Part shown: piece after piece, positions 25,201-35,900 of the stretch | Numbering within the stretch: the stretch's first letter is position 1 | Layout: every line of letters starts with the position of its first letter | Assembly (NCBI GenBank): GCA_950022295.1 | Contig: OX465596.1 | Location: 211,513,501 to 211,577,500, forward strand | Source: Bromus sterilis | Lineage: Eukaryota > Streptophyta > Magnoliopsida > Poales > Poaceae | Direction: 5' to 3' | DNA: 64,000 nt | Program-made: the position numbers and the translations under genes | Notes under the pieces: generated by a model | Told to the model about the DNA's origin: nothing | Database searches by the model: none | Seen by the model: the letters and a program-made list of their open reading frames with translations, nothing else

Positions 25201-26029
25201 TGCTGATCATAAGACATCTTTGAAAATTCTCAAAGATGTGATCTTCCCTCGGTTTGGTGTACCAAGGTACCTCATGACCGACGGAGGATCACATTTTACA
25301 CATGGTGCTTTTAGGAAGGATTTAGCGAAGTATGATGTTAACCATAGGATTGCTACACCCTACCACCCTCAAACGAGTGGGCAAGTTGAGCTCACAAATA
25401 GGGAGATCAAGTTGATCTTGCAAAAGATAGTGAACAATTCTAGAAAGGACTGGTCCAAAAAGTTGGGAGATGCCTTGTGGGCGTATAGAACTGCTTACAA
25501 AAATCCCATGGGCATGTCTCCTTATAAGATGGTATATGGCAAGACTTTCCATTTACCTTTAGAATTAGAGCACAAAGCTTTCTGGGCGGTTAGAGAGCAT
25601 AATGCTGACCCAAAAATTGCTGGTGAAAAGCATCTCATGAACTTGACTTCTCTAGATGAGTGGTGAAGTGAAGATTATGAGAGCCTGAGAATGTTTAAGG
25701 AAAAGGTAAAGAAGTGGCATGATAGGAGAATGTTGAAACGTGAATTTAATGTTGGTGATAAAGTTTTGTTTTTTAGATCTTGTTTCAGGTTTTCTCCAGG
25801 TAAATTACTTTCCAGATGGGAAGGATCTTTTCACATCGAAGAAGTCTACCGCTCCGATGCAATCAAGATTAATAATTTTGAAGGCACCAAACCTCATGTT
25901 GTGAATGGGAAAAGGTTGAAGCATTACCTGGCAAGAGACCCTGTCAATGTTGATGTTGATACGATACGCACAACCACTCATGAAGAACATGTTGCAGCCC
26001 GGATTCAGACGCCAGCAGGAGCAGAATAA
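22270..26029 (+). pseudogene. pol: Athila-like pol remnant (PR, RT, RNase H, integrase)
   Basis: Domains in order: protease with CDLGSSASDIP (about 22503-22535; DLG replaces DTG/DLG-type active site) and ILGxxF-like GRPFLK at 22738; reverse transcriptase from PDTFKYAYLDE (23107) through YRELNKAT, YLDGYSGFSQI and the catalytic FMDDFSVYG (from 23818); RNase H with [20 protein letters not shown] and [10 protein letters not shown] (24156-24797); integrase with H-H-C-C (HASPYGGHH, CDKCQ), DFMGPF, MTDGGSHF and the E in GQVELTNREI (24843-25666); and an integrase C-terminal part RWEGSFHIEEVY to 26029. The frame is cut into at least seven pieces by stops (for example near 23325, 24795, 25071 and 25665) and indels. 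All DDE residues are still readable. It would have copied and inserted the element. Confidence 0.88.
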
Positions 26030-26373
26030 GAATAGGTATGTGATACGGTAAGAAAACGTCGCGAACATCCATAAAAGTCCCATATTACGCGTTTTTGAAA
26101 AATTAGGAAAATTCAGAGCCAAAGTGGAGCCGGAGATGAGCTCCAGGGGCCCAGGCGCCCTAGTGGCGTGACTTGCTCCCTGGCCGCACCAGGAGGCCGC
26201 CTGGGACCCTCGGAGTCCTTCTCCGACCCCTCTTTGGCTTGTTACCTTTCTTTTGTCGCAGAAATTTTTGCTATATATTTTCCTGGATTGTCCTGGCTCT
26301 GTATCTTGCGATTTCGTGCGTTCTCTTTTTGATCTTTTGTTTCCATGAAAACTTTCAGCAAAACCTAGGTGCC

Positions 26374-26879
26374 ATGGCCTCCCCTAGTTCCCCCAAGGAC
26401 AAGTTCCTCATCAACATCATCAACCCGTACATCGCAGAGTTGAAGAGGCATCCTCAAACACTTTAGGTGGAGGATGGTGCCCTTCACCAAGAATATCTGA
26501 AGGGATCGGTCAAGGGGGGAGCACCAACGCCAGGCTGGAAGAAGTGGAGCAAAAAGTCTTCAAGTACAAGTTGATCATCAAGCGTAGTGTTGGAGCCAAC
26601 TTCGACATCATCACCGAGCTAGAGAAACAACATGAGGAGGAGTTGAAGGAAGTGCACTCGAGAATATCTGCACTGGATGCCAAAGTGTTCGAACTTCAAG
26701 GACACATATATGACCTACAAAAACAGAACTATGAGTATGAACTAAAGTTTTTGCGCATGGGATTATCAGTTGAAAGTAGGATCTCGGAGACTGAAGAATC
26801 TTGCGTGGAGGGAGGACCTCTACCATGGAAGATTTTCTCCAAGGATTACCTAAGGAACAAGAACAAGGATGATGAGTAA
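26374..26879 (+). pseudogene. Coiled-coil reading frame in the env position of element 2
   Basis: A start MASPSSPKDKFLINIINPYI at 26374 leads to a TAG at 26464-26466, then continues (EYLKGSVKGGAPTPGW) and, after a frame change near 26535, runs on from EQKVFKYKLIIKRSVGANF to the stop at 26879. The last part (about 110 codons) is rich in E, K and L with heptad-like spacing (ITELEKQHEEELKEVHSRI, then DAKVFELQGHIYDLQKQNYE), so a coiled coil is likely. It lies downstream of pol, where Athila elements can carry an env-like frame, but I see no signal peptide or membrane span. Function unknown. The C-terminal part ends KNKDDE. Confidence 0.6.
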
Positions 26880-28537
26880 ATCTTCATTGGGTAATGGCAT
26901 CCCCTTAGATTGTTCCAAGCTTGGGGGAGTTCCTTGTATCTTTATCTTTATCTTTGTCGTTTGTGGTCGAGTTTAGTATCGTATCATGTCTAGGGAAGTG
27001 TTGTTATAAAATAGGTGCATGCATTGAGGTCTATAACTCCTTTTTGGAGAGTCATGTATACGTGAGTGTGAAGTGTCTATGATAGAATACTAATGAGAAG
27101 TCTATTGGTTTCATCGCTGCACTCGGTATTCTCTTCAATCAATCGACCTTATATGATCATTCTTATGGGAGTATTGATCTTATATATCAGGTATGGCTTT
27201 GAAAACTTTATTTAATCTTGGCAAACATAGCTTTGGTCATAACAACAAGCATGAGTTTTTCTAGTAGCGACATAGCCAAAACCTTTATGTTCTTATGCTT
27301 GAAGTGTTATGCTGACAAGGAAGACAACTTGATGTTTCATGCCAATTCTTAATGTAGACTTTATATTGTTTTGCATCCAAGTCAATATCATTTGTCTGCT
27401 TTTAAAAGACTTTGCTATCAAACCTTGTTCGAAGTGGGAATACTACTTGTGCATCGATACCTTCAAACCTCAACCTTCCAAAGAGTCCCCCATACCTTTT
27501 CTATTCGTGGTATTTCACCGCCACTCCTAAAGTATATTCTTCATGTGCTATCTTTAAACCTTGAAAATAGTATACCCCTTGTTTTGTGCCTCTGTTTTAG
27601 CTTATGAGGAAGTAGTAGGTAATTCATGATCTTCTTATGTTTGACATGTTTTATCTTGGGATTGCATGTCTAATCTACAAACCCCTAATACAAGGAGGAA
27701 CTGCCATGAGTGCGCCCAACTCGTAAAAGATAATACAACAAACAAACCCTCCTTCACACTTTGTTCATGAGAATTCAGAAAACTTTGGCAGTGATAAACA
27801 AACGAGACTAAGAGGATGTGATCGTCCCCACTTGGGAGCCATTCCCCGAAACTTGCCCAGCATGAAAAGTAATTGGGTTATCTACTAGCATTCGTTGACG
27901 AATTATCCACCTCTCAAAATCTTATTTTATAATATTTATTGATTTCAAAACCTCTAAAATCTCTAGCACATGAGTTTTCCCTACTTCCCTCTGCAAATGG
28001 CTAAGCCTTTACTTTTACGTTGAGTCAGTGAACCCACTTCTTTCCATCCCACAAAGATCAAACACCTTCGGTTGACAAGAGATGCATGACTTTATACTGT
28101 TTCATTGAGAATTTCCATATTACATCTTTGTTGACATTATCATTAAGATAAACAAGTTGTTTGTTGAGACTTTCTACATCAAACATATTCCTTTGTGTTC
28201 GCATTTTCACTTCTTGACTATAACATGTTCTTTCAAAAGCTTCAAATGATCTCATCAAAATATAAAGGAGAGAACAAAAGTAAAAGTTATTAGTTGTTCT
28301 TTGACCAAAGGACATGTTTGCCATGATTTGATGAGTTTTCTGGGTCCTACTTTTGATTGTAATTGAAATCACTCTTTCATAAGGCCCATATAAGTTGAGG
28401 TTGCTGTTGAGGACGCTTGAGTTTAATAGGAGGAATTATGATGCTTCTTGTCTGTATTATTATTATCGACACTTCACTCTCTACACTTGTGGACAGGTTT
28501 AACGAGCTCAGTATTCGCTTGGGGACAAGCGAGGTCT
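26880..28537 (+). other. Non-coding 3' region of element 2
   Basis: About 1.65 kb between the coiled-coil frame and the PPT. Short frames on both strands (27339-27607, 28058-28372) show no known motif. The words AGCTTGGGGGAGT occur near 26918 and again at the PPT, so a PPT-like tract is duplicated at both ends of this region. Confidence 0.6.
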
Positions 28538-28551
28538 AAGCTTGGGGGAGT
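28538..28551 (+). promoter_or_regulatory. Polypurine tract of element 2
   Basis: AAGCTTGGGGGAGT directly precedes the 3' LTR start TGATACGTCC. Confidence 0.8.
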
Positions 28552-30059
28552 TGATACGTCCAAAATTCATCACTATTTTATAGCATAATTTACCTCTAAT
28601 CATTGATATATTCCATATTATGATGATGTTCTTATAGTGTTTTGGCTTGTTTTACGCATTTTGCAACTTTCCCATGCTGAAACAGCGGACGAAGGACTCA
28701 GCGGGGAAAAGTGCACATCAAGTGGCCATATCAGCACATCTCCAAATGACCTAAAATTCACAGGGTGCAGTTTTTAGAAGAATTAACGAATACCAGCCGA
28801 AGGGGACCCGGAGGGGGGCCACCAGGCTCCCAGGCGCCCTGGTACCGCGCCCCCCTCAGGCCGCGCCAGGTGGCCACCTGGGAGGTGGGGCCCACTCCAG
28901 GTGCCGCTTTTGGCCTATATCATCATCATGACCTAAAAATCCCAAAACAAGAAGAGTTTCCGGAGTTCCGCCGCTGCTCCGTGGAGGAAACCTACAAAAA
29001 TGAAAAGACCTTTCTTGTGGGCAGATTCTGCCGGTGAGAACTCCTCCTAGAGGGGGAGATCGTCCTCATCGTCATCACCATCGTCACAGGCATCATCGAG
29101 ATCATCATCATCGTCCTCACCATCAGGACCATCTCCATCTTCATCCCATCTCATCTCACCATTGCAATCCAAGTGTTAACTCGTACAATCCCTCCCCTCT
29201 ACTCTACCGGTGTTGATTACTCTTTGTGGTGAATACTATTGAGATTTGTTGGAGAATCATTGTTATGACCAGATTTTTTATCATATATTTATCACCACTG
29301 ATCATGATCTATTTTATTTCTTGTGAGTAGTTCTTTTAGTTATTGAGGACATGGGAGAAGTCTAGTTGTTAGTAGTCATATGATGTTGACGTAATATGTG
29401 TTGTTTGATATTTAAGTTGTGGTGTTATTCTTCTAGTGGTGTTGTGTGAACGTCGACTATAAAATACTTCGCCTTTTTAAGGACCTAGGGGAATGCATTG
29501 TGTATAAAGTATGCTTATGGTGGGTTGCCGGAGTGACAGAAACCTGAACCCCAGTTCACACACTTTTGCACGAGGGATTTCTGAGCCCTAAAGTTTATTG
29601 CTATGGTTAGGCTTTGCCTTAATTTCTCTCTTGTATTTGTGGAAGCTTGCAAGAGGTTTAATCATCAGAGTTTACTTATCTTAGTCTAGAAAGTACACTA
29701 GCATTGGTCCACCCACATAGCACTTATCAACACAAAACATAGTACCGATACGGAATATGGCGAAGGAACATTACTACCTCTCCCGTGTGTTCTCAAGAAC
29801 GCTTTAGTCCTTATAAGTTTAAATACTTTGGATTATCCTTTGCACAAAAGTACTGGGCCACCTTGCTTCACTTTATCGCAATTTAATTTATTTTATTTTA
29901 TCTCCTTATTGCTTATACAGAAAACCCATAAAAAGTTACCTTTTAGTACTTGCAGTTATTCCTATGACAAGATCACTTGTCAATACTTTCTGCACCTCAT
30001 TGGGTTCGACACTCTTATCGAAAAGGCTACGATAGATCCCCTACACTTGTGGCTCATCA
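28552..30059 (+). repeat. 3' LTR of element 2
   Basis: It starts TGATACGTCC and ends GGCTCATCA, the partner of 19720-21233. Positions 29164-29217 recur exactly at 30791-30844 outside the element (see that entry). It holds the same CAT/ATC-rich patch as the other LTR. Confidence 0.9.
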
Positions 30060-30064
30060 GCGTG
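30060..30064. repeat. Target-site duplication of element 2 (right), GCGTG
   Basis: One mismatch to GTGTG at 19715-19719. Confidence 0.6.
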
Positions 30065-30665
30065 TAATATGCAAAAAGCGTATTACTCCCCCATAATGTG
30101 ATATCCCAAAATTTACAACTAGAGGCAAACAAATATCAATATGAGATAATTAATGCATACTTTAGAATTCGAATTTTTCATGGGTACGACATACCACATA
30201 GTCACAAGATAATCTTATAATATCAATACTAGGTGGTATTCCTCATGCATACACATTTGTAGGATCGTGAATTGCACAAGGCACATCACTCCCCCAAAAT
30301 GTGATGATCCATTAATCTCTCAGAAGAGCTAACTAAGATACAAACAAGACGAAAAATAGGCTCAACACAACACTCACACATAAAAGATGTGCAAACAAAC
30401 ATACAAAAAATTGATAACTCAAGAAACGTAGATTGGAAGCACAACATATACAAGCACATTCAAGGTACAAAACCAAAACATGCAAAGGGGCAAGTAACTT
30501 TCAATGTAAAATATTTAAGTACAAGTTACTATAAGGAGGCACATTGGACATAAGATAGACACATGATAATCCAAATGACTTGGCTTGAGACTATGTGATT
30601 AATGAAGGTCCATTAATTCTTTATAATGTATCCAAGTCTCCAATGCCCTCCACTACACCTATTGA
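30065..30665 (-). other. Non-coding interior of the Copia-like element (part 2)
   Basis: Same A-rich style as 17101-19714, including a CACTCCCCCAAAATGTG tract. It connects the stop of the gag-like gene to the region interrupted by element 2. No pol motif is visible. Confidence 0.55.
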
Positions 30666-30790
30666 TCAAGTTTGAGCTTGTTGGTCCCCAACCAAGTTGG
30701 GTCCTAAGAGGTCAGTCACAATAGACTTCGCAACCCAAATGGTGCTTTTCTTGTCACCACATTGAGTGCCAAATTTTTTGTTGATCCACG

Positions 30791-30844
30791 GCAATCCAAG
30801 TGTTAACTCGTACAATCCCTCCCCTCTACTCTACCGGTGTTGAT
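30791..30844 (+). repeat. 54 bp patch identical to the element 2 3' LTR
   Basis: It is identical over 54 bases to 29164-29217 (start GCAATCCAAGTG, end ACCGGTGTTGAT) and differs from the 5' LTR equivalent near 20334, which reads AAGTTGTAACTCATACT. It lies in the gag remnant, between the codons for SIWKDD and those for WINKKFG. Confidence 0.9.
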
Positions 30845-31451
30845 CATCCTTCCAAATAGAATAAACATCATCAACTATAATAGTGTTGGATAAGGTACCA
30901 TTAGTGCATGAAGAAGCAAGATGACCCTTCTCACGACATAAGTAGCAACACCTACTCTTTCCTTTATTCTTAGTTGATTTCTCAACATGAAGATCGTTGA
31001 TTTGAGTCTTCTTGGGAAGTGGCTTCACTTCACCTTGCGGTTGAACTAGAGGCCTCTTCCCTAGTTGCTTGTCACTAATGGGCTTCTTCTTAAAAGGGAA
31101 AGATCTAACATGGTGCCTTTCAACCTTGAACTTGAAGCAAATAATCTTGGCCTAATTCTTGACTTTTGATTGTCCCTTCTTCTTACTGTTGGAGTTGAAT
31201 CCAAGTCCGCCCTTGTCATTTGGGAGATTTTTTTCCACAGAAAACCTTGTTAAGTGTAGACTTCCCTTCATGACCCTTTTTCAAGTCTTTCTTCAAAGAA
31301 ATGACTTGGGACTTGAGCTCTTTGATTTCCTCTACATGGTTAGTAAAAATACAAGTACTAGAGGAAGTAGAAGCTCCATTGTTAGAGAAACAAGGCAAGG
31401 AAAGTAATTCATCACATGATGTAGCAACATTATGAGTGAAGGAATTACAAG

Positions 31452-31456
31452 GAATA
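31452..31456. repeat. Target-site duplication of element 3 (left), GAATA
   Basis: GAATA precedes the left LTR and recurs exactly at 45482-45486. Joining the two flanks keeps the gag frame open, which confirms the insertion site. Confidence 0.88.
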
Positions 31457-34400
31457 TGTCAGAACCCTCTGTTAGGTAATGTGCTAGGATCAAGTAACCT
31501 TGCATCATGTCAAATTTTCAAAGGTTTTCAACTTCAAAATCAAAATGGGAGAAGGAAACCCCCCCAGATGAATTAATTCAAAAGGCCAGATAAAAATCTT
31601 CTCCAAAAATTCATGTTAGATTTTTGAAAAGTCTTATAAATGAGTGTGATCACATCTCAAGTGATGTGGGACCCATCCCATGCTCATAGATTTTTCAAAT
31701 AATCAAAAGTGCCTTGGAATTATTGAAATACCCCTATTTGATTTAAAATTCAAATTATTTGAATTTTAAAAATGTTGAAAGTTTATGAGTGGCTAGTCCA
31801 TATTATTATGAGGCCACATAAAAGTTTTCAGCATTTAATAAAAATTTTAGCTATTTATTTTAGCTAAACAGAAAAAATGTCAGAAAAGAAAAATAGAAAA
31901 GAAATCAGAAAACCTTACCTGGCGCCCAGGCGAAGCCGGCCCACCCCAGGCCAGCCGGCCCACAGAGGCAGGGGTGTCTTCTTCCCCGTCCCTGGCCTCC
32001 AGGCTGCTCGGTGGAATGCCACCGAGCTAGCTGAGGACGACACGTCGTCGTCGAGGAGCTTCCAGGCCTCCCCGTGGCTTCTTCTCGCACCTGGAGACTC
32101 CCCGCAGCCTCCGCAGTCCATTCCCCCCCTCCACGAACTCCCTCCCCTCCTCTCTCGCCCTTTTCGTCGTCGCCCGAGAAGAACGCCGGAGCGCCGTCGA
32201 GCCCCCGCTTGGCCACCGTGCCCTAGAGCTCAAGCCAGCAAGTCCACCGTGCTCCTCGTCGTCGTCTTCATCGAGCTGCGAAATGAATCGGAGCAGTACG
32301 CCTCCACGAGCTCGCTAGCTTCGTCGTCTTCATCGCCGGACGCCGTGGATCGACTTCAAATTCCGGCAGCTCCAGCACCTCCCCGAGCAAGCCACCACTC
32401 CAGATAGATTCAGGGTGAGCTCACGGCCGGAACCCCTCACTTCTCCCCCTCGTTTGCTTCCTCTAGCCGGATCCGCCATAGACGCAGGAGCTCGTCGCCG
32501 CCATGGTCGTCGTCCTCCTCGCTCCAGTGCTCGTCGTGAACCCCCAGTGCACGCGTTTGACTCATGCATGTCCTAGCGTTCGAACGAGCCCCGAATCAAC
32601 TCCAACCGTGCACCACAACGTCATCTACGACCTCGCCGGTTCTCTGTTTCCGCCAGAGTCGTCGCCGTCGCCGATTCTGAGCACCCCGTGACCCCCTGTT
32701 GCCTCCAGAAGACGCGGACGACCTCCAGGAGCAAGCCGGTGCCCTCCGTTTCCCCTCCCGTGGCCGGATTCGCATTCCCGTGCAGCGCCGCCGTGACTCC
32801 AGTCGCCGGCGTTTAGCCGCCGGCGAGTTAGCCAAACCCCCCCCTGTTAATTACTCGGCTAATGACCCCTGGGTCACTAACCAGTGGGCCCAGTGGCTTA
32901 ATTAAGCCACTGGATTAATTTAACCCACGGGTTAATTAACCCAGTCACTGACACCCTGGACCCACATGTCAGCTGACGCAATAAATCATTTTATGAATTT
33001 CCAGAAAATCAAAATGAATTAAAAGAATTCTAGAAAATCCAGAAAATACCCCAAACTTTGGAAATTCATAGAAAATTCATATTAACTCCAAATTGGACAA
33101 ATAATATATGAAAAATGATCAGGAGAAAATTATCTTTCCAAATATGCAACTTTCAACTCTGTTTGAGTTGATTTTAAAATGGGACCAGTAGCATATGTCA
33201 TTTGGTTTATTTGAATTTAATTCAAATTCAAATCGAATGATCTTGCAACTTGGACCATGGAATTAAGCTACAATTCAACCACACTTCAGAGGCATATCAT
33301 ACACATTTGAAAATTATTCAAAATGATCAATCAATATCACATGCAACTTGGTTAATTTGAATTCAAATGTGGAGTTTGAATTTGTAATTCAATTTGCAAT
33401 ATACTCCATTTAAATGGAATGCTCAACACATCAGTATCATGAACATCACCTTTCAATCTTATTCATGTGATTGTGCATTGTACATTATGTTGATCCTATG
33501 ATTGTCATGTTGCTGATAGAAGTGGAGCCGGAGCCCGAGGTCACCCCCTACGTTGAAGACCCCGAACCCGAACCTCGTCAGCAAGGCAAGCAAACCCCCA
33601 TTGATCATGTCGATAAAATACCACTTCCCTCTCATGTCTCGCTTATGCATTGTTTAGGATGATCACCATGATTCGTTTCTACCGCAAAGATGAACCCATT
33701 CCTTTGCATGACCTATCATTTTTTCACAGTAGTAAGCAAACCACAATCCTAGCAAATGTAGGAGTTGTTTGATATCATGTGGCCCCTGCAATGTTATCGC
33801 TTATTGCATGCTTAGTATGATACCATGTTGTTACTGTGATGTGAGTCGGGATGGGAATGAACATGTTGAAGATGGTAGAAAAGTGTTGGTGAATGGACCC
33901 TAATACAAGGTGAATGATGAGAGGCTGTGTAGGAGTACACAGTGGGTTGTCTCGTTGAACACTACCCTAGTACGAGTTCTTGTGTGGTGATCCAAGATGA
34001 AGAGTACAACCACACATTGGGCTCACTGACCCCTCTCAACTTAGTAACTCATCCCTTTTGATGTCCAGATGTCGCAATAGTTCGGAGTTCTGGTAGATCC
34101 GTGGCCTGGTTGCTAAGTGAGAGAACGGCTCATCCGAGACCGGCTTATGCACCACGCACACATCACTTGGGTCCACTTCGGTAAACCGGCCGGGTTCACG
34201 ATTGTGGTAACCAACCCAAGTAGGCGGCTTTCTCGGACTAGATCGGCTATGAGGTAACAGTTGTGGTGAGCATCCTCGCTGGCACCCCTTGAATGGTGTC
34301 GAGATCAAAGGCGGTAAATGATGATCATGTGTGTGTAGCGGTACACCCTTGCAAGGTTAACAAAACTATTCGAATAGCCGCGTCCGCGGTTATGGACTGC

Positions 34401-35482
34401 TTGGAAAGCTTAGCTTGATTATTAGATAACTTGAACCGGATACTTCTAAAACACACCAAGATAAGTGTGAGTGCTATGGCGTGCTTCCTCGTGGGGAAGT
34501 CGAGGAAGGAACCATAGTGGTGTATTGGTTGGAGAAAGTAGTGGACTCGTGTACGCTTCTTACCTCAAAGTCTGGTACTCGTAGTTCAGGATTAGCCAAG
34601 TCAAAGCTGGCACTTCTGTAAGTGAAACCCCACCTCCCTTTACCTTGATACATGTGCATGAGTAGTATAGCTCCTATGTAAGTCTTGCTGAGTACGACTT
34701 TGTACTCACGTTTGCTTAATCTATGTTTTACATGATGCCACTGACCCCGAAGGTGGCTTCTTCATCGAGCTGGACGACTGAAGACCAACTAGTCTAGTCC
34801 CAGTCAGACGACTGGTTCCCTCGTGGAGGGCTTTGTGTTTAAACTTGTCTGTACTCAGACATAATTTGCTTCCGCATGTGTTGTAATGTTGGATCACATG
34901 TACGTGATCTCTGTTTGTACTCTATAAGAGTTATAAATAAAATGTACACTTTGTAGAGAATTGCAATGGTACCTGCTGTTCATACAAAGCATGTGTGCTG
35001 CGTGTATGTTTATAACATGCATGTCTTTGTATGGGTTTTTGAGACCTTAGTTGTGTTCTGGCTGGCGGTCTTTCATACACCAAGTGGCCCTTAGATGTGT
35101 GCAGCTTCGGGCATCGCGATGCGATTGCTCGAGACTCCGTCTCGTGCACACTTTGTGGTATGATCGAGCCCGCCCGAGACCCCGACTAAGTGATCGGGCT
35201 GGAGTAAGTCTATGTAAGAGTTTTGAGATAGTCGGTAGTATGATTGAGGCGACTTGTCTTTGAATATGGGAGTTCACCACCCATATCATTTGACTTGTGT
35301 GCGGACGATGAGGACCCATCTCAGTTGATCATCCGGCCTGGATGGGATGCCCCTCACGTACGATGCTTTCCGAGAATGTTCAGTGCTTGGCCTTGTCTGC
35401 TTAGACAAGTGGGTGCGGTTCTCGGCTCTCCATATGACTATGTCTTAACTGTACTTGCATACGCTAACCCCGGGTCCCGACA
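31457..35482 (+). repeat. 5' LTR of element 3
   Basis: It starts TGTCAGAACCCTCTG and ends GGGTCCCGACA, 4,026 bp. It lacks about 26 bp near 34842 that the other three family LTRs keep, the gap lying between TTTAAA-type words. AT-rich TATAAATAAAA at 34932-34942 could be a TATA box or a polyadenylation signal. A GTAAGT splice-donor-like word lies at 35204-35209. The frames at 31877-32905 are GC-rich shadows. Confidence 0.93.
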
Positions 35483-35486
35483 GACT

Positions 35487-35498
35487 TGGTATCAGAGC
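35487..35498 (+). promoter_or_regulatory. Primer binding site of element 3 (initiator Met tRNA)
   Basis: TGGTATCAGAGC is an exact match to the plant iMet PBS, four bases after the LTR end. Confidence 0.93.
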
Positions 35499-35900
35499 AG
35501 GACTGACTATAGGACTAGTAGCCTTGGCCGAAGTTGAGTCTAGCTTGCTATAGTTATATAGTTACTCTGGGTATATAAGGGAACAACGTAAGGCTTCTTT
35601 TTTCTCCTTACCCCCTTCGTTCTGAGTTCTGAGTCAACCTCATCTTGTTCTACGGGAAGATAGGACTAGGCTCTCCTCTGTCTGATTATAACATCTCGTT
35701 GTTTGTTTCCTCATAGCCGTAGGAAAGTTGTGATCGGTTTGTTAGAGTGGTTATGCTCCCTGTTTTATTACATCGTATGTAAGTGTTGTTTCCATGTTGG
35801 AAGAAATTGTCATTTCTTACAATTACAGCTGTTATGCTGTCCGAGTCATTCCAGGTTTATCTCATAATCTGATGCATTTGCAAACTCCTTTCTGTTTCAG
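35499..35900 (+). other. 5' leader of element 3 with splice-like signals
   Basis: About 400 bp with no coding frame. A splice-donor consensus GTAAGT lies at 35779-35784 (kept in element 4 at 55831-55836 on the minus strand). A strong acceptor-like tract CCTTTCTGTTTCAG ends at 35900, directly before the ATG of the extra reading frame. Confidence 0.5.

Larger units (their letters stand above)
19720..30059 (+). mobile_element. Element 2: Athila-like Gypsy LTR retrotransposon
   Basis: A 10.3 kb plus-strand element with 1.5 kb LTRs (19720-21233, 28552-30059), a decayed Asp-tRNA-type PBS, gag, pol and a coiled-coil reading frame in the env position, then a PPT. The pol motifs (FMDDFSVYG, CDSSDFA, YHPQTSGQVE) and PBS type fit the Athila lineage. 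Near-identical 5 bp flanks support one insertion into the Copia-like interior. Coding regions hold many stops and frameshifts, so it is old and dead. Confidence 0.88.
30666..31456 (-). pseudogene. gag: Copia-like gag remnant with zinc knuckles
   Basis: Read on the minus strand: CNSFTHNVATSCDELLSL, a coiled-coil-like EEIKELKSQVISLKKDL, KGGLGFNSNSKKKGQSKVKN, a decayed first knuckle CFKFKVERHHVRSF, then an intact CCHC knuckle CYLCREKGHLASSC (about 30905-30950), and the end TIWVAKSIVTDLLGPN to the stop TGA at 30666-30668. Defects: an extra base in an A-run near 31229, a TAG in KVKN*AK, two knuckle cysteines changed to Phe, and a 54 bp foreign patch at 30791-30844. Element 3 cuts the gene at 31456. 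About 7-8 more codons of the same frame (ending YAILPCAIP) are readable from 45482 to about 45505. Two knuckles suit nucleic-acid packaging. It is followed by non-coding DNA, not by pol. Confidence 0.7.

Noticed and set aside
31877..32905. Open frames in the element 3/4 LTRs (also 41868-42810, 48687-49663, 58775-59849)
   Set aside because: Same reasoning: GC-rich LTR sequence, frames on both strands, and lengths that change between copies of the LTR.
35047..35319. Frame of 90 codons repeated at 45046, 46346 and 56329
   Set aside because: It is repeated only because it lies in the four LTR copies of elements 3 and 4; no start context or motif supports it.
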